Notes: a model not told the origin generated them from the sequence alone. Positions 18,354 through 27,208 are shown, numbered from the stretch's first letter. The stretch: 64,000 bases of DNA from Rhodanobacter sp. L36 (GCF_009765755.1 NZ_LMUV01000002.1:581693-645692); one strand, 5' to 3'. A program made the numbers and translations.

Positions 18354-19853
18354 TCAGAGCCGTCGGTATTGCAGCGCTTCGGCGAGATGCTCGCGCTCCA
18401 GCAGCGCTGCGCCACCATCGATGTCGGCAATGGTGCGTGCGACGCGCAGTATGCGGTGATAACCACGTGCGGAGATGCCGAGGCGTTCGAGCGCTGTCTC
18501 GAACCAGCGTCGCTCCGCGGTGCCTAGCGCGCAGTCGCGTTCCAGCTCCCGCGTGTTGATTTCAGCGTTGGGCCGACCTGCCCGCATCAGCGCCTGACGA
18601 CGTGCGTTCAACACGCGCGCGCGAACGGTTGCGGAGTTCTCGTCACGTTCGCCTCGCGGCGCGCCGAGCTCACTCAACGGCACTTGCGGAACGTCCACGC
18701 ACAGATCGATGCGATCGAGCAACGGACCGGAAATGCGCGACCGGTAACGCTTGATCTGATCCGGCGTGCATTGGCAACGCTGGCGTGGATCGCCGGCGTA
18801 GCCGCATGGGCATGGATTCATGGCGCCGACCAGCTGGAACTGCGCGGGAAAGGTCGATTGCCGTGCCGCGCGCGAAATCACGATGTGTCCCGATTCCATC
18901 GGCTCACGAAGAACTTCCAGCACGTGTCGACTGAATTCCGGCAGTTCGTCCAGAAACAGCACACCGTTGTGCGCCAGCGAAATTTCACCTGGTCGCGGAT
19001 GCGAACCGCCGCCGACCAGGGCGACCGCCGATGCGGTGTGATGCGGGGCTCTGAAAGGACGGCGGCGCCAACTGGCGAGATCGGTCGCCTGCCCCGAGAC
19101 GGAAAGCACGGCGCAGGTTTCCAGCGCCTCGGATTCCGAGAGCGGCGGCAGGATGCCCGGCAATCGTTCGGCAAGCATCGTTTTGCCGGTGCCTGGCGGC
19201 CCCATCAGCAGCAGGTGATGACCACCCACTGCCGTGATTTCCAGCGCGCGCCGCGCCTGCAGCTGTCCGCGAACGTCATGCAGATCGGGGCCATCCATCG
19301 CGCCGCCATCGCTGGGTATGCCCACGGGCGCCGACAATTCATTGGCGCCGTGCAACCAGCCGCAGACTTCGGCCAGTGTGTCCGCGACACGGACGTCCAC
19401 ATCGGGAACCAGTGCAGCTTCGGCCGAGTTCTCGCGCGGCACCACCATTTTTCGCCCCAGCGCCCTTGCACGCAGCAACGCGGGCAGCACGCCGGAAACA
19501 CTGCGCAACGCGCCGGTAAGCGCGAGCTCACCCAGGAATTCGCAGTCGTCGAGCTTGTCGCGTGGCACCTGACCGCTGGCAGCAAGAATGCCCAAAGCAA
19601 TCGCAAGGTCGAAACGCCCGCCATCCTTTGGCAGTTCCGCCGGCGCCAGATTCACGGTGACACGCCGATTGGGATATTCGAAGGCGGTGTTCTGGATGGC
19701 CACGCGCACGCGATCACGCGCTTCGCGAACCGCCGCTTCGGGCAAGCCGACGATGTTGGTAGACGGCAGACCCCCCGAAAGATGAACTTCGACCACGACC
19801 TGCGGTGCGGAAATCCCTTCCTGGGCTCGACTGAGCGAGACGGCAAGGCTCAT
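18354..19853 (-). CDS. comM: ComM/YifB family AAA ATPase (branch-migration helicase)
   Basis: Magnesium-chelatase-like AAA+ protein. ComM promotes branch migration during natural transformation. The N-terminal domain (SLAVSLSRAQEG, then VVVEVHLSGGLPSTNIVGLPEAAV) and its lid are typical. The Walker A motif MGPPGTGKTMLAERLPG is near residue 217, Walker B VLFLDELPEF near 302, and a zinc-finger-like NPCPCGYAGDP...CQC near 350. The length of 499 is normal. Presence alone does not prove competence. Confidence 0.95.
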   Translation of the reverse strand: MSLAVSLSRAQEGISAPQVVVEVHLSGGLPSTNIVGLPEAAVREARDRVRVAIQNTAFEYPNRRVTVNLAPAELPKDGGRFDLAIALGILAASGQVPRDKLDDCEFLGELALTGALRSVSGVLPALLRARALGRKMVVPRENSAEAALVPDVDVRVADTLAEVCGWLHGANELSAPVGIPSDGGAMDGPDLHDVRGQLQARRALEITAVGGHHLLLMGPPGTGKTMLAERLPGILPPLSESEALETCAVLSVSGQATDLASWRRRPFRAPHHTASAVALVGGGSHPRPGEISLAHNGVLFLDELPEFSRHVLEVLREPMESGHIVISRAARQSTFPAQFQLVGAMNPCPCGYAGDPRQRCQCTPDQIKRYRSRISGPLLDRIDLCVDVPQVPLSELGAPRGERDENSATVRARVLNARRQALMRAGRPNAEINTRELERDCALGTAERRWFETALERLGISARGYHRILRVARTIADIDGGAALLEREHLAEALQYRRL

Positions 19854-19934
19854 GCGGCAGCGCGCTGCTCACGCAAATGCGGGTCGCTGACATGCGCGGA
19901 CATCGAGCGACTCCATTCAGGGCTGGATAACTAA

Positions 19935-19978
19935 CCGCCCCCGATCGCTCTCGGGGTGAGGTGACGGATCGGGGGCGG
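19935..19978 (-). terminator. Long GC-rich stem-loop between ubiK and comM
   Basis: A perfect 12-bp stem, CCGCCCCCGATC (19935-19946) with GATCGGGGGCGG (19967-19978), encloses a 20-base loop. It lies 19 bases past the leftward ubiK stop and ahead of comM. The reverse strand continues TTAGTTA, so the U-run is weak; it may act as a terminator or as a processing/attenuation structure. Confidence 0.55.
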
Positions 19979-19997
19979 CTCCCGGGAGCCGGTGGCA

Positions 19998-20255
19998 TCA
20001 ACTTCCGCGGGTCGTTACGCTGGCCTCGAGATCGGCTACGCGGCGTTCCAGTTCGTCGACCTTGGCGCGAGTACGCGCCAGTACCTGACTTTGGACTTCG
20101 AACTCCTCGCGGGTGACCAGGTCGAGACGGCGCAATCCCTGCGCCAGAACGTCATGGAAGTTGGCTTGCAAATCCTTCTGCGCCTTTGCCAACCCTGGCG
20201 GAACCAACGACGCAAGTCGCAGGGCAATCTGATCGATGTCCTGCCTATCCATCAT
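19998..20255 (-). CDS. ubiK: Ubiquinone biosynthesis accessory factor UbiK
   Basis: A BMFP-domain helical protein that partners UbiJ in the soluble ubiquinone synthesis complex. The core MDRQDIDQIALRLASLVPPG, then RLDLVTREEFEVQSQVLARTRAKVDELERRV, has the family pattern with a C-terminal trimeric coiled coil. There is a double ATG; GAGG lies 8 bases before the first, which I used, giving 85 residues. Interesting in context: ubiJ and ubiB lie 4 kb away on the other strand. Confidence 0.9.
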   Translation of the reverse strand: MMDRQDIDQIALRLASLVPPGLAKAQKDLQANFHDVLAQGLRRLDLVTREEFEVQSQVLARTRAKVDELERRVADLEASVTTRGS

Positions 20256-20290
20256 GGATAGCGCCTCGAGCTCGTCGACGTGAAGTCTAG

Positions 20291-20782
<492 letters not shown>

Positions 20783-20809
20783 CGGCCACGCCAACTTCCC
20801 TGCCACGAC

Positions 20810-20818
20810 TTATCCACA
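20810..20818 (+). promoter_or_regulatory. DnaA box (perfect TTATCCACA)
   Basis: TTATCCACA is a perfect match to the DnaA box consensus TTATNCACA. It lies 11 bases upstream of the likely -35 of the nrdA promoter. DnaA is known to regulate nrdAB in E. coli. It overlaps the upstream NrdR-like box, so one of the two may be coincidental. Confidence 0.55.
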
Positions 20819-20829
20819 AGTTATTGGGT
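20814..20829 (+). promoter_or_regulatory. NrdR-like box 1 (upstream)
   Basis: CCACAAGTTATTGGGT agrees with the NrdR consensus ACACWATATATWGTGT at 12 of 16 positions by my count. It starts 32 bases before a second match, the spacing typical of paired NrdR boxes. NrdR is the universal bacterial repressor of ribonucleotide reductase genes. Confidence 0.55.
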
Positions 20830-20857
20830 TGACCTCACCGTAACCACCCGATATGTT
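20829..20857 (+). promoter_or_regulatory. Candidate sigma70 promoter of the nrdA operon
   Basis: TTGACC (20829-20834) and TATGTT (20852-20857) are separated by 17 bases. Transcription would begin around 20864, just at the start of the cobalamin riboswitch. The -10 lies inside the second NrdR-like box, an arrangement that makes repression easy to picture. Confidence 0.5.
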
Positions 20858-20861
20858 GTGT
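20846..20861 (+). promoter_or_regulatory. NrdR-like box 2 (overlapping the -10)
   Basis: ACCCGATATGTTGTGT agrees with the NrdR consensus at 13 of 16 positions by my count. It overlaps the proposed -10 hexamer of nrdA. With box 1 it forms a pair 32 bases apart, about three helical turns. Confidence 0.6.
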
Positions 20862-21050
20862 TGGTCGGTGTCCGGCCAGACGCGATCGTCAGTCGGACTT
20901 AAAAGGGAATCCGGTGTAAATCCGGAACTGCCCCGCAGCGGTAGAGCGGAAACGAACGTCACCACATGCACTGGCCATCGCGGCTGGGAAGCGGCGACAA
21001 GTAGGCGGATCGCGAGATCCATGTCCGCAAGTCCGAAGACCTGCCGACAC
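20858..21050 (+). ncRNA. Cobalamin (B12) riboswitch upstream of nrdA
   Basis: All core elements of the adenosylcobalamin aptamer are present in order: ACTTAAAAGGGAA (20897-20909), CCGGTGTAAATCCGG (20911-20925), CTGCCCCGCAGCGGT (20928-20942), then after variable arms the B12 box AGTCCGAAGACCTGCC (21030-21045). The 5' segment GTGTTGG and 3' CCGACAC can close the P1 helix. Known biology: such elements repress genes when cobalamin is abundant. Here the controlled genes are a B12-independent class I reductase, so repression would make sense if a B12-dependent class II enzyme is encoded elsewhere. The exact 5' edge is uncertain. Confidence 0.93.
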
Positions 21051-21068
21051 ATCGGGCATGCGCCCGAT
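21051..21068 (+). promoter_or_regulatory. Hairpin directly after the riboswitch (possible expression platform)
   Basis: ATCGGGC and GCCCGAT form a perfect 7-bp stem around ATGC, abutting the end of the aptamer. No U-run follows, so it is not a classical terminator. It may be part of the switching element, or a translational control structure acting on the roughly 140-base leader that remains before the nrdA start. Confidence 0.4.
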
Positions 21069-21211
21069 GCGTAGTGACGACTTCCGTGGGGAAGCGCGTC
21101 GCGGGTCGGCCACTTTCAGGGTGTGCACGCTCCACGACCGTCCATGGAACAAGACACTTCAGGCCCTGCGCGCGGGAGCAGGTGTTTGATATCCATGCCG
21201 GAGCCATTGCC

Positions 21212-23728
21212 ATGCAACCCCTCGATACCGCCAGCCGCGAGCGCACCAGCGCGCGCACGGATGATTCACACCTCGACCTCGCCGCCGCAGGGCCACTCAC
21301 CACCGGCTCCACCGATGGCAGCGCCTTCACGCTGACGCCGTCGCACAACCCCGGCCAGATGCGCGTCACCAAACGCAACGGTGGGCAGGAAGTCGTCGAC
21401 GTCAACAAGATCATGCGCGCGGTGACGCGCAGCAGCGAAGGTCTGCACGCAGTCGATCCGCTGCGTGTGGCGCTCAAGACAATCGGCGGCCTCTATGACG
21501 GCGCCACCACGCAGGAACTCGACCAGCTTTCGATCCGCACGGCCGCCGCGCTCACCGCCGAAGAACCCGAGTACGGCCAGCTCGCCGCACGCCTGCTCAG
21601 TGCGTTCATCGACAAGGAAGTGAGCGGCCAGGAAATCCAGAGCTTCTCGCAGTCGATCGCGCGTGGCGCGGAACTCGGCATTCTCAACGCACGCCTGCGC
21701 GATTTCGTATCCGTCAACGCACGCAAGCTCAATGACGCGATCGATCCGTTCGCGTCGCGCCGGTTCGAGTATTTTGGCCTGCGCACGGTGTACGACCGCT
21801 ACCTGCTGCGCCATCCGCAGAAGCGTCTGGTGATCGAAACGCCGCAGCATTTCTTCATGCGCATCGCCTGCGCGCTCGGTGGCAACGAGATCGGCGAAAC
21901 GCTGGAACTCTATCGCCTGCTTTCGTCGCTCGAATATATCGCCAGCTCGCCCACGTTGTTCAACGCCGGTACCACGCACGAACAGTTGTCGTCGTGTTTC
22001 CTTCTCGATTCGCCGACCGATTCGCTGGAATCGATCTACGACAAGTACGCGGACGTCGCCAAGCTGAGCAAGTTCGCCGGCGGCATCGGCCTGGCTTATT
22101 CGCGCGTACGTTCGCGCGGCTCGCTGATCAAGGGCACCAACGGACATTCCAACGGATTGGTGCCGTGGCTGAAAACGCTGGATGCGTCGGTCGCCGCGGT
22201 GAACCAGGGCGGCAAGCGCAAAGGCGCGGCCTGCGTTTATCTGGAGCCGTGGCACGCGGACATCGAGGAATTCCTCGAACTGCGCGATAACACCGGCGAT
22301 GACGCCCGTCGCACGCACAACCTCAATCTGGCCAACTGGATTCCGGACGAATTCATGCGTCGCGTCGAGAGCGACGGCGACTGGTCGCTGTTCGATCCGA
22401 AACTCGTGCCGCACTTTGTCGACAGCTGGGGCGAAACATTCGAAGCCTCGTACCGCGAAGCCGAAGCGAAAGGATTGGCGACCAAAACAGTCAAGGCACG
22501 CGAACTCTACGCCCGCATGTTGCGCACGCTGGCGCAGACCGGCAACGGCTGGATCACCTTCAAGGATCGCAGCAACGCGACCAGCAACCAGACCGCGCAT
22601 CCGGACAACGTGATTCATCTGTCCAACCTGTGCACGGAAATTCTGGAAGTGACGTCCGCGGGCGAAACCGCGGTGTGCAATCTCGGCTCGATCAATCTTG
22701 CGCGACATGTCGTGCGCGTCGAAGACGGCAGCAGTACGTTCGATTTCGAACAGCTTGCCGCCACCACGCGCACGGCCGTGCGACAACTTGATCGCGTGAT
22801 CGATCTCAATTTCTACCCGATCGATACCGCCGCCTCGGCCAACCGCAAATGGCGGCCGGTCGGTCTGGGCGTGATGGGCTTGCAGGATGTGTTCTTCAAA
22901 CTGCGACTCCCATTCGACTCAGCCGAAGCGCTTGAGCTTTCCACGCGCATCGCCGAAGAAATCTATTTTCATGCGCTGTCGATGTCGAACGAAGTGGCCG
23001 CGCAAGTCGGCGCGCACCCCGGTTTCGCAGAAACTCGCGCGGCCCATGGCGATCTGCAATTCGACTACTGGCCGAAGTCCTCGCCGCGTGACTCGGAGCG
23101 CTGGGATGCATTGCGCGAGCGCATCAGGACGCACGGCCTGCGCAACTCGTTGCTGATCGCGATAGCACCGACCGCCACCATCGCCTCGATTGCCGGTTGC
23201 TACGAATGCATCGAGCCGATGGTCAGCAATCTGTTCAAGCGCGAAACGCTGTCCGGCGATTTCCTCGTGGTGAATCGCTACCTGTCGGACGAACTGAAGG
23301 CACTCGGACTTTGGACGTCCGAAGTGCGCGACGCTATCAAGCTCGCGGAAGGTTCGATCCAGGGCATCGCGTCAATTCCCGAACGGCTGCGGCTGATCTA
23401 TCGCACCACCTGGGAGCTGCCGCAGAAGGCGCTGATCGAACTGGCCGCCGCGCGCGGCGCGTTTATCGACCAGAGCCAGTCGCTGAATCTGTTCATGGAG
23501 AACCCGAATATCGGCCAGCTCAGTTCGATGTACATGTACGCGTGGAAGGCCGGCATCAAGACCACGTATTACCTGCGTTCGCGGCCGGCCACCAAGATCA
23601 CCAAGACCACGGTTTCGGCACCAAGCAAAGTCAGCGCGCCTGATCCGGGCGTGCCCGATCAGGATCAGGCGAACGCTGCAGTGTTTTGCTCGCTGGAGAA
23701 TCCGGAGTACTGCGAGTCCTGCCAATAA
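21212..23728 (+). CDS. nrdA: Class I ribonucleotide reductase, alpha subunit NrdA
   Basis: Reduces ribonucleoside diphosphates to deoxyribonucleotides. ATG at 21212 is preferred (GGAG 8 bases upstream); an in-frame GTG at 21074 would begin inside the riboswitch leader. An N-terminal ATP-cone (MRVTKRNGGQEVVDVNKIMRAV, about residues 50-140) gives allosteric activity control. Active-site residues are present: the redox cysteine in LSSCFLLD near 260, N-x-C-x-E in NLCTEI near 472, its partner in AVCNLGSINLA near 489, the radical-relay tyrosine pair in TTYYLRSRP near 786, and the C-terminal CESC shuttle. Its 838 residues are typical. Confidence 0.95.
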   Translation: MQPLDTASRERTSARTDDSHLDLAAAGPLTTGSTDGSAFTLTPSHNPGQMRVTKRNGGQEVVDVNKIMRAVTRSSEGLHAVDPLRVALKTIGGLYDGATTQELDQLSIRTAAALTAEEPEYGQLAARLLSAFIDKEVSGQEIQSFSQSIARGAELGILNARLRDFVSVNARKLNDAIDPFASRRFEYFGLRTVYDRYLLRHPQKRLVIETPQHFFMRIACALGGNEIGETLELYRLLSSLEYIASSPTLFNAGTTHEQLSSCFLLDSPTDSLESIYDKYADVAKLSKFAGGIGLAYSRVRSRGSLIKGTNGHSNGLVPWLKTLDASVAAVNQGGKRKGAACVYLEPWHADIEEFLELRDNTGDDARRTHNLNLANWIPDEFMRRVESDGDWSLFDPKLVPHFVDSWGETFEASYREAEAKGLATKTVKARELYARMLRTLAQTGNGWITFKDRSNATSNQTAHPDNVIHLSNLCTEILEVTSAGETAVCNLGSINLARHVVRVEDGSSTFDFEQLAATTRTAVRQLDRVIDLNFYPIDTAASANRKWRPVGLGVMGLQDVFFKLRLPFDSAEALELSTRIAEEIYFHALSMSNEVAAQVGAHPGFAETRAAHGDLQFDYWPKSSPRDSERWDALRERIRTHGLRNSLLIAIAPTATIASIAGCYECIEPMVSNLFKRETLSGDFLVVNRYLSDELKALGLWTSEVRDAIKLAEGSIQGIASIPERLRLIYRTTWELPQKALIELAAARGAFIDQSQSLNLFMENPNIGQLSSMYMYAWKAGIKTTYYLRSRPATKITKTTVSAPSKVSAPDPGVPDQDQANAAVFCSLENPEYCESCQ

Positions 23729-23741
23729 CGATCGACCGACG

Positions 23742-23969
23742 ATGAAGTGCTACGCGAACCTCAGCGGCAACTCTGGCATCACCGGTTACCAGATCGGTGA
23801 CGCCAGCATTCGCATTCGTTTCGTCAACGGTGACATCTACGAATACGACGCGACCTCGCCCGGCTATGAGCACGTGCAGAACATGCAGTTGCTTGCGCAG
23901 GCCGGCGAAGGTCTCGCCACCTACATCAGCCGCTTCGTGCACGACGACTACGCGCGCAAGCTCGACTGA
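23742..23969 (+). CDS. KTSC-like small protein between nrdA and nrdB
   Basis: A 75-residue protein beginning MKCYANLSGNSGITGYQIG. Its pattern GYQIGDASIRIRFVNGDIYEYDATSP matches the KTSC fold (a short beta sheet found alone or attached to other enzymes), though the eponymous KTSC residues are not conserved. The C-terminal half is helical (LAQAGEGLATYISRFVHDDYARKLD). It starts 13 bases after nrdA and ends 42 bases before nrdB, so it is embedded in the reductase operon. The family has no proven function; a role in reductase assembly or nucleotide sensing is only inference. Confidence 0.8.
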   Translation: MKCYANLSGNSGITGYQIGDASIRIRFVNGDIYEYDATSPGYEHVQNMQLLAQAGEGLATYISRFVHDDYARKLD

Positions 23970-24011
23970 ATCCACAAGAAGATCGCTCACGATCCCGTAT
24001 CAAGGAACACC

Positions 24012-25052
24012 ATGTCCACCCAGCCCATCGACATCATCGCGACACCCGCCAGCCACCTGCTTGAACCGGGTTTCGAACTCACCCTGCGCCCGATGCGCTA
24101 CCCCGAGTTCTACGAGATGTATCGCAACGCGATCAAGAACACCTGGACGGTGGAGGAAGTGGATTTTTCGCTCGATACCACCGACCTGCGCAGCAAGATG
24201 TCCGATGCGGATCGCCATCTGATTCATCGCCTCGTCGCGTTCTTCGCTACCGGCGACACCATCGTGTCGAACAACCTGGTGTTGAATCTCTATCAGCACA
24301 TCAACTCGCCCGAAGCGCGCATGTATCTCTCGCGGCAGCTGTACGAAGAATCGCTGCACGTGCAGTTCTACCTCACCCTGCTCGACACCTACATTCCCGA
24401 TCCCGCCGAACGCAGCAAGGCTTTCGCAGCCATCGAGAATATTCCGTCGATTCGCGCCAAAGGCGATTTCTGCTTCAAGTGGATCGACTCGATCCAGAAT
24501 CTCCATCGGCTCGAAACACGCGAACAGCGTCGGCAGTTCCTGCTCAACCTGATCTGCTTTGCCGCGTGCATCGAGGGACTGTTTTTCTTCGCCGCATTTG
24601 CCTACGTGTATTTCCTGCGCTCGCGCGGGCTACTGCATGGACTCGCATCGGGCACCAACTGGGTGTTCCGCGACGAAAGCGGTCACATGGCGTTCGCATT
24701 TGAAGTGGTTCGCACGGTGCGCGCGCAGGAACCGGAGCTGTTCGATACAGACATGCGCGCGCAGATCGCCGCGATGATGGAAGACGCGATCGCCTGCGAA
24801 ACCCTGTTTGCCGAAGACGTGCTGTCCGGTGGCGTCGCCGGGTTGTCAGTGAAAGACATGCGCCAGTACCTCGAGTACTGCGCCGACCAACGACTCGCCC
24901 AGCTCGACCTGCCGAAACAATATGGCGCAACCAATCCATTCGACTTCATGGATCTGCAGGACGTGCAGGAAGTCACCAACTTCTTCGAGCGCCGCGTCTC
25001 CGCGTATCAGGTCGGCGTGCAAGGCGAAGTCGCATTCGACATGGCGTTTTGA
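24012..25052 (+). CDS. nrdB: Class I ribonucleotide reductase, beta subunit NrdB
   Basis: Ferritin-like radical-generating subunit. Metal ligands are visible: Asp in FFATGDTIVSNN near residue 78, Glu and His in YEESLHVQFY near 113-116, Glu in CIEGLFF near 188, and Glu/His in FRDESGHMAF near 222-225. A tyrosine sits four residues after the first histidine, the position of the stable tyrosyl radical in class Ia/b proteins, so a tyrosyl-radical enzyme is expected. The C-terminus (VAFDMAF) carries the short tail that docks on NrdA. Length 346. Confidence 0.93.
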   Translation: MSTQPIDIIATPASHLLEPGFELTLRPMRYPEFYEMYRNAIKNTWTVEEVDFSLDTTDLRSKMSDADRHLIHRLVAFFATGDTIVSNNLVLNLYQHINSPEARMYLSRQLYEESLHVQFYLTLLDTYIPDPAERSKAFAAIENIPSIRAKGDFCFKWIDSIQNLHRLETREQRRQFLLNLICFAACIEGLFFFAAFAYVYFLRSRGLLHGLASGTNWVFRDESGHMAFAFEVVRTVRAQEPELFDTDMRAQIAAMMEDAIACETLFAEDVLSGGVAGLSVKDMRQYLEYCADQRLAQLDLPKQYGATNPFDFMDLQDVQEVTNFFERRVSAYQVGVQGEVAFDMAF

Positions 25053-25088
25053 GCATCGCAGGCATACGTGGTTTGCGCATGGCCGCGC

Positions 25089-25868
25089 TCAGTCGTGCTG
25101 GCGGCCCATCAGCTTGAGAAAACTCTCGTGCTGATACCGGCTCATGCGCAGTTGCTGGCCCGTCGTCAGCACCAGCACGTGATAGCCGTTGAACCAGGGA
25201 TGGATCGCCTTGATCCGCTTGATGTTGACGATCGCCGATCGATGTACGCGAATGAATTGCCGCGGATGCAGTCGCGCTTCCAGGTTCGTCATGGTCTCGC
25301 GCAATTCGTAGATGTGCTTGTCGGCATGCACGCGCACCGTGTTGCGATTGGCTTCGAGCCAGTCGATCTCGTCGACGTCAACCAAAATGATGTGTTCGTC
25401 GACACGCACCGGAATGCGCGCCAGATAATCCTGCTCCTTACGCAAGGCTTCGAGCGCGCGCAGCACCTGCGTGGAAGATGATTTTTCCAGCGCGGCATCG
25501 TTGACGGCAAGCCTATGCTTGACGCGCGCCAGCGTCACCAGGAAACGTGCGCGACTGAAGGGCTTGACCAGATAATCCACCGCATTCGCCTCGAATGCCT
25601 TCACCGCGTATTGCTCGTACGCGGTGACAAAGACCGTGGCGGGCAATCGACCCGGATCGATGGCGGCGACCAGATCGATGCCGCTCATCTCGGGCATCTG
25701 GATGTCCACGAAGATAAGATCCGGTGCCTGCCGGCGAATCGCTTCAAGAGCACTCGCGCCGTCGCCGTATTCGCCAATCAGTTCGATGCCATCGTCTTCG
25801 CGCAGCATGCGCACGATGCTCAGTCGTGCGATCGGCTCGTCGTCGATAACCAGCGCGCGGATCTTCAT
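25089..25868 (-). CDS. LytTR-family response regulator (AlgR/LytR type)
   Basis: Two-domain regulator. The receiver (residues 1-125) has the acidic pair in VIDDEP near 8, phospho-Asp in DLIFVDIQMPEMSG near 55, and the switch lysine in YLVKPF near 105. A LytTR DNA-binding domain follows (IILVDVDEIDWLEANRNTV, RQFIRVHRSAIVNI). The start overlaps the kinase stop (ATGA), so the pair is co-transcribed. Targets are probably inverted repeats in promoters of exported or cell-envelope genes, as is common for this family, but none is evident here. Confidence 0.92.
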   Translation of the reverse strand: MKIRALVIDDEPIARLSIVRMLREDDGIELIGEYGDGASALEAIRRQAPDLIFVDIQMPEMSGIDLVAAIDPGRLPATVFVTAYEQYAVKAFEANAVDYLVKPFSRARFLVTLARVKHRLAVNDAALEKSSSTQVLRALEALRKEQDYLARIPVRVDEHIILVDVDEIDWLEANRNTVRVHADKHIYELRETMTNLEARLHPRQFIRVHRSAIVNIKRIKAIHPWFNGYHVLVLTTGQQLRMSRYQHESFLKLMGRQHD

Positions 25869-26989
25869 CGCGTCGCGCCTGCGGTTCGCGCTTCCGACAT
25901 ATCGGGCATTCGGCATGGAAGGCGGATGCGGCAAACCACGCCGCGCGGAACCAGTGCGCGGATGCTGAGCTGCGCGCTATCGCCATACAACTCCTGCAGG
26001 CGCAGACGCGTATTGGACAAGCCGATGCCGCGCGCGCCCAGCGTGCCCGCCGCCATATCGAGCGTGCTGTTGCGATTGCTCACGTCGAGGCAAAGTTGGT
26101 CGCCTTCGCGATAGCCTTCGATCTCGATGCAGTCCTCGCCGACATGCTTGCCGATACCGTGTCCGATCGCGTTCTCCACCAGCGGCTGCAGGATCAGGCT
26201 GGGCACTTCGCATCCGAGCACGTCGGCATGGATGTCCACGCGCGAGGTCAGACGATCCTTGAAGCGCACGCGCTGGATGCCGAGATAGAGATCGATCAGC
26301 TGCAACTCCTGCGACAGCAGGATCTCCTGCCGGTCGTCGTCGAGATAAGCGCGCAGCAGTTCGGCCAGGCGCAGGAGCATGTCTTCGGTGGCGCTGGCGT
26401 CCTCGCGTGCGAGTGTCGCCGCGGCGTGCAAGGTGTTGAACAGAAAATGTGGGTGCAGTTGCATCTTCAGCACCTGCAACCGCGAGTGTGCAAGCTGCGC
26501 CTGCAGGCGATTGGCTTCCAGTTCGCGGCGGGTTTTCTCGCGTTGCAGATAAGCCGTTTGTCGAACCATCACCAGCAACCAGTAGGAGAGAAATCCTGCT
26601 TCGCCATGCTTGGTCGCGAACTGCTCGAGCTGCTCGCCCATGTTCGGGCTGCCGGGCTCGACGAAGATCGACAGCACCGTGCCGACGATTACCGCGAACA
26701 CGGCAAAACCGATGCTCGCCAGCAGATGCAGAAAAAAGTGCGCGACGCGATGCGGCGAATCGATCGGCTTGCGGGCCGCGGCCCAGAATGCGAACGGACC
26801 GATGATGAAAATCGTCGACCACTCGACCAACGCCCAGCGCGCGTAATCCTCGATACGCCACACGTGCCCGCGCACGGCGTCGAACCCGAACCAGAGTCCG
26901 GCGAACAAAACGCACACGCCCATCCAGGCGAGAACGTACCCCGCACAGATGAGTGCGAAGTCCTGCGTGTTTATGCGGTTGGACTTCAT
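25865..26989 (-). CDS. LytS-type membrane sensor histidine kinase (His_kinase family)
   Basis: Partner of the adjacent LytTR regulator. About four N-terminal transmembrane helices (residues 10-150) carry no obvious extracytoplasmic domain. The phospho-acceptor motif QLHPHFLFNTLH near residue 180 and the atypical ATPase stretch ILQPLVENAIGHGI near 275, followed by GARGIGLSNTRLRL, are characteristic of the PF06580 class. ATG at 26989 is used; an upstream TTG is possible. The signal sensed is unknown. Confidence 0.9.
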   Translation of the reverse strand: MKSNRINTQDFALICAGYVLAWMGVCVLFAGLWFGFDAVRGHVWRIEDYARWALVEWSTIFIIGPFAFWAAARKPIDSPHRVAHFFLHLLASIGFAVFAVIVGTVLSIFVEPGSPNMGEQLEQFATKHGEAGFLSYWLLVMVRQTAYLQREKTRRELEANRLQAQLAHSRLQVLKMQLHPHFLFNTLHAAATLAREDASATEDMLLRLAELLRAYLDDDRQEILLSQELQLIDLYLGIQRVRFKDRLTSRVDIHADVLGCEVPSLILQPLVENAIGHGIGKHVGEDCIEIEGYREGDQLCLDVSNRNSTLDMAAGTLGARGIGLSNTRLRLQELYGDSAQLSIRALVPRGVVCRIRLPCRMPDMSEARTAGATR

Positions 26990-27208
26990 AAGAAGACAGC
27001 TCGTCAAAAAACCAGAGCTTCATCCTACGCACCCTTCAGCAGCTTCGGATAGCTCGTTCGGCAACGGCTACGACTGGTCCCGTCGTGTCGACGATTCGTC
27101 CCGATTCGCTATCGCTGCGAACGTGCGCAGCGCAGTGTCGATTCAACCGCTGCGCGCATCCGACCTTCGACGCGACGGTAAACGCCAGCCACCACAAGGA
27201 GCTTCGAC

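Noticed and set aside
21266..22786. A 506-codon open frame antisense to nrdA
   Set aside because: nrdA carries all catalytic residues on the other strand; the antisense product has no recognisable domain or ribosome site.
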